A stretch of 64,000 nt of DNA, from NCBI GenBank assembly GCA_025266875.1, contig JALLLT010000006.1, forward strand, positions 992,001 through 1,056,000. The letters are read 5' to 3'. A program made the translations under genes and the position numbers. Below the pieces are notes generated by a model that ran no database searches, was not told the DNA's origin, and worked only from the letters and a program-made list of their open reading frames with translations. This DNA is from Fennellomyces sp. T-0311. Lineage: Eukaryota > Mucoromycota > Mucoromycetes > Mucorales > Lichtheimiaceae. Positions 59,848-64,000 of the stretch are shown piece by piece. Each line of letters starts with the position of its first letter. Position 1 is the first letter of the stretch.

Positions 59848-62256
59848 AACGTCGAACAACAACACATTGCATCCCTCCAAAAAAGATACCCTGCATCTTT
59901 TGCATATTATCTCTTCTTAAAAATAAGTAACTATTCTTTTTGTTCTGTACAGTACATATGTCTTTAATATTATGCTTCAATTCAAATTCTGTAAAAATAT
60001 ATATCATTACTCATCTGTCGTTTAAAATAGTGCTTTTTCCGTTGGTGAATCAAATGTGCAACATGGTTACCAACGTGTGCCTGTACTCATTCCCCAGGTT
60101 ACCCACTTTCTATTACAGCGGCGTTCTTGGCCGAATACTTTAAATATCTGAGTGATGTGTGTTTTTTATTTTTCCATTTACTTACGCTTTTTTGAAAGAA
60201 AAAGACTACAAATGTTTACGCCACGTGGGATACAATAGAATCTATGGTAGTACTTGATCGATCCAGGTACAATTCATAATTTGACTCGGCAACGGGACCA
60301 GGCATTTCCCAGCGGGTTGGCAGTTTGGTCATATGAATATACAAACTCGTTGGCAGTTACCATAATCTTAAAAGATGCAATAACTAATAGCTTATGCGCC
60401 GTTGGTTTCACCAAATGCCTGGGAACCTGCCCCTTGCTTACGTTAACTTGGCACTTAACTTTTTTTCCATCTCTTCTATTGCACATAAACTTGCTATATT
60501 GACCTCTTCCCCATGTCATCTATATTATAACAACCAGCTGTTCATAAGCAAGATTTAAAGTTTAAACCATTTTTAAAGAGTGGTGGGTTATCTGAATGTC
60601 ATCTATCCAAGCTGTTCTAAATTTAAATAGCGGCCTCCTACTTTCTAGTCAAAAGGTCAGCTATTGTATCCATTAAGGAACCGGAAAGATGATGTAAATG
60701 ATATGTCGATTCTGTTAATATGTACGATACAGGTACATTATACTTAGCTCACTTTACTTACACAGATAACTAAAAAGTACCTATGTAAAAGGTCTAGTTA
60801 ATAAGTTGGAGAGAAGAAGCTGATGGACTGAGGGGAGGGGAGGTAAAAGAAAGTAAATAATTGGTCGAATTCATAGGAACCCTATGTGGCCATCTTAAGT
60901 AATCCACCAATTAAACCAAAATCGAGGTTGGCAAGAGTTACCGATACACAGTAAGCATTGATCACAGAGACAGAACCATCCAGTAGGGTTAAAGTTCTGT
61001 AGGCATCTAATGCCAGAACTCTATCGCCTGTCTACATGTAACCTGGACTATATATGGTGATGGATAAGAATATCAGTCGATTTTACGTATATCTGGATAC
61101 AAGCTGCTTTGGTACGCAGAATGAATTAAACTGATAGAGTAACTTTATATATAACGTATCCTCTCATCACCAACCCCAGGCTCACATGCGATGTGTTTAT
61201 TAAGGGAATCATGCATTTAAAAAGCCCACGTAAGCTCGGAAAAAGCTATTCATTCGATAGCGCAGAGGGTATTGGAACGGGACCGGCCGCTTGAATGAGC
61301 GTGCAATCGTATGCAAAATGATACATTGTTGTTAATACTACATGATCCACACTTACGCGCGTTCAATGCAACACGATGTGATTTCACTACGTAAAAAAAA
61401 TCATTCATATCGCAATAAAACTAATACTTTCACTATGTTAGTACTTGAGAAAAAAAGCTTCGCCATACAAGGCTGGCACCACAAGTATTATTAGATCACA
61501 GTCAATGCACAACATTACATAAAACGTTTACGGTAAAATAATATCCGAGGAAGGTTCCAGACAAAGTCCATTGCAGGGTATTGGGAGAAGCGCGCAGGTT
61601 AGCCTCAATACCGACAGTGAGCAACCTTTTGTGATTAGTAATGATTAGCTGAATATCAAGAAGGGATCCTAAAATGGTGGATTGAAGCGAATAATTATGG
61701 GGACTATGAGAAAAAAACAAACGGAAACTTTGATAAGCTAGTATACTCCGGAGTAGTGGTAATCCTTCTCTTTGTAGGTAATGTAAAAGAGCGACGTAGC
61801 CACAATGTTCTAGGCCAAATACAGGTGCTCGAAACGGAAAGCAATTCTTCCATGCACTGAAACCCGATCTTATTAAGGTAAGCTTTTTCGAGAACATTTT
61901 ATTCTCCCTAATTTACGGATCGAATACCTTAAGGTTTCTATGAAGTTATACACCATAATATTTAAATATCGTGAAGCAAGAAGTACGTATTGTCGTGACC
62001 ATATCGTCACTCGATGAAGGTTTAGTGCTGGCTTTCTTATATCAAGCTTGGCTTATATGAAGTGAGGCATCCCTAGAACGTAGCTACTGTGATAACAATA
62101 TATAAAAAAAGCAGCATGCCATAGCTAGAACGCTTGAAAGCTCTTTAGCTGTTTCTCGAATCACAACTGGGTGGTCGCGTCGCGAAAAAAGAAATTCGCG
62201 GCAAAAGCGTGCCAAAGTCCGATTACTGTAAGCTTTTTTTCTTGTGCTTTACAACC
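59848..62256. other. AT-rich spacer upstream of POB3
   Basis: 2.4 kb with no gene I can support. Frames of 80-131 codons (for example minus 61897-61502) have no domain and atypical composition. The last 100 bp are the POB3 leader. Confidence 0.55.
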
Positions 62257-64000
62257 ATGTCTGAAAGACGCTACACTGATTTCGAGGCCATTCACTGCGG
62301 TGTACAACCTGACAAGGGACGTTTTCGCATAGCACCCAATGGCATTGGCTGGAAAGCCGGCAACAACAAAACGACTGTCATTGCCTCTGAAGATTTGAAA
62401 AAGTTGACGTGGCTACGAGCAGCTCGAGGATACCAAATTCGCGTCTTAAGCAAAGATAACAACGTATTCAAGTTCGATGGTTTCAAATCAGACGTAGGAA
62501 TCCACTCGAAATCGCAGGGATTCATCCAGTCATTAACAGTTTCACTACCTAGGATTTTGAGGAAGCCAAAGATGCCGTCAAAATGTACTACAAGTTGCAG
62601 TTGGAGCCCAAGGAATTGAGTGTCAAGGGTTGGAATTGGGGCAAGACGGATTTCCAAGGTAAGGCATTATTGATCGCAGAAAGAAACTGGAAATTGATCG
62701 TGTGTGTGCAGGATCCAACTTGATCTTTAATGTGAGCAACAAGCCCATGTTCGAATTACCTCTTGCTCAGGCGATTGGTACCAACAAGCCAGGTAAAAAC
62801 GAGGTGGCTATCAACTTTGTGGATCCTGGACAGCCAGCACCGGACGGCGTCAACCCCAAGGACGTGGACGAATTGATGGACGTTACCTTTTATGTTCCTG
62901 GCACGGTGGCCAAGGAATCTGAAAACAAAGATAACGAAGAAGAGGACGAGGAAGTGAATGCCGATATGGTATGGAAGATAGGCGACCGTTAAGGAGATAT
63001 GCTCACAAGAAGACTTGTTTAGGTGTTCTATGAGACAGTCAAGTCCAAGCTCGAGTTCAGCCAGATGACGACCGAAAACATTGTACAGTTCCAGGAAGTG
63101 CTGTGCTTGACACCTCGGTGCGTATTTACCTTTTACTTCATTCACCTCTGGAGCTAACACAGAGCTGCAGTGGTCGTTACAATATCGATATGTACCAAGA
63201 CTTCTTGCGACTTCGTGGCAAGACCTACGACTACAAGATCCTTTACTCCAACATCATCAAGCTTTTCTTGTTGCTGAAACCGGATGAAATGCACGTCATG
63301 TTTGTGGTAAGCACTGTGCAGCTGAAAGCGGGAACGTGTTATAAACCCACGCTACCGTGTAGATCGGATTGGATCCTCCGTTACGTCAAGGTCAAACCAA
63401 ATACCCGTTTCTGGTGTTCCAGTTTGTTCGCGAAGAAGAAATTGACGTGGAGTTAAATCTTGACGAGTAAGTCTGTCCTTTTCATTGTTATGGCTCATTG
63501 TTATGGCAACGGGAAATCTGACAATGAAATCAGGACTACGTTGGCCGAAAAGTATGAAAACAAGCTGCATAAGCGTTATGATGCGCCGACGTACGAAGTC
63601 GTCAGCACCATCTTCCGTTCGCTCACAAACCGCAAAGTGACTGTGCCAGGCAGTTACAGGAGGTAATTTTTTTTTAAAAAAAAATTGAGTTGCGGTGGAG
63701 AATGCTTATTTCGTTTCCATAGTCACCATGGCGCACATGCACTCAAGTGCTCAATGAAGGCCAACGAAGGCTATCTGTACCCTCTCGAGAAAAGCTTCCT
63801 CTTTATTCCCAAACCGCCAACGTTTATTCCGTTCAGCGAGATTGGCGTTGTCACATTCTCCCGTGTGGGCACCACGTCGGGTGGCAGCTCGCGTACATTC
63901 GATATGAAATTCCACATGAAGGGCGGCAACGACATCCAATTCTCCAGCATCAACCGAGAGGAATACGCTAACATGGAGGACTTCTTACGACAGAAGCGCA
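62257..64000 (+). CDS. POB3: FACT complex subunit Pob3/SSRP1 (3' end beyond window)
   Basis: Eight visible exons (62257-62493, 62553-62658, 62712-62968, 63023-63117, 63171-63306, 63363-63466, 63534-63662, 63723-64000+) encode the first 380 or so residues; the gene continues past the edge. The N-terminal SSRP1 PH-like unit is seen in [40 protein letters not shown], followed by [20 protein letters not shown]. An acidic loop ([16 protein letters not shown]), then the Pob3 middle domain: [28 protein letters not shown] and [39 protein letters not shown]. Pob3 with Spt16 forms FACT, which moves H2A/H2B during transcription and replication. Fungal Pob3 usually lacks the HMG box of animal SSRP1; that part is not in view. 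Confidence 0.94.

Noticed and set aside
61502..61897. 131-codon minus frame in the POB3 upstream spacer
   Set aside because: No similarity, AT-rich, no supporting promoter or splice signals.

Overview
The window is nuclear DNA of a filamentous fungus, most likely an early-diverging (Mucoromycota, Mucorales-like) species. The genes carry many short GT-AG introns, mostly 50-75 nt. The Zn2Cys6 factor has a spacing and flanking basic run that I associate with this group. Proteins are typical fungal housekeeping and wall or secretion genes. Spaced between the genes are AT-rich stretches and decayed coding DNA. There are no operons, CRISPR arrays or rRNA, and I saw no tRNA gene with a convincing B box. 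Exon borders below were worked out by eye, from reading-frame continuity, splice motifs and family similarity.

Left part (1-24 kb). A bZIP factor is followed by a secreted PL14-type polysaccharide lyase, which converges on the splicing factor SYF2. A gene-poor stretch leads to an F-box/LRR gene with an apparent frameshift. Then come a complete 13-exon ORC3 gene and, about 2 kb further on in the same orientation, a heavily decayed copy of ORC3 that keeps exon order and intron relics. A queuosine-salvage enzyme (QNG1/DUF2419) contains a 10-nt microexon. The plasma-membrane proton pump PMA1 has strongly biased codons and converges on a two-finger GATA factor.

Middle part (24-46.5 kb). A 3.3-kb gap is followed by a small presumed mitochondrial protein, a helical hypothetical protein, and a Sel1-repeat/MYND protein with an in-frame TAA. 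Next are an LRR fragment lacking an F-box, a small secreted His/Gly-rich protein and a CCR4/NGL-type nuclease. Four minus-strand genes then lie head to tail: TIM22, an adenosine deaminase-like (ADAL) gene, a fungal-trans-domain regulator and a polyol-type zinc dehydrogenase. TIM22 is divergent from SWC5 (BCNT) across 175 bp. A membrane-anchored GH9 endoglucanase converges on a Zn2Cys6 factor.

Right part (46.5-64 kb). It is mostly non-coding or decayed, with broken open frames at about 48.4-50 kb and 52.6-57 kb whose family I cannot name. Intact genes here are a WWE-like protein, a RhoGEF (DH-PH), and the 5' part of the FACT subunit POB3/SSRP1, which runs off the window.

The genes cover DNA replication, chromatin (SWC5, POB3), splicing, mitochondrial import, nucleotide and queuine salvage, membrane energisation and wall or carbohydrate metabolism. 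The TF-dehydrogenase pair is the only neighbourhood that looks like a possible functional unit. I saw no convincing new multi-gene system; the clearest unusual signals are the ORC3 relic, the microexon and the broken genes.
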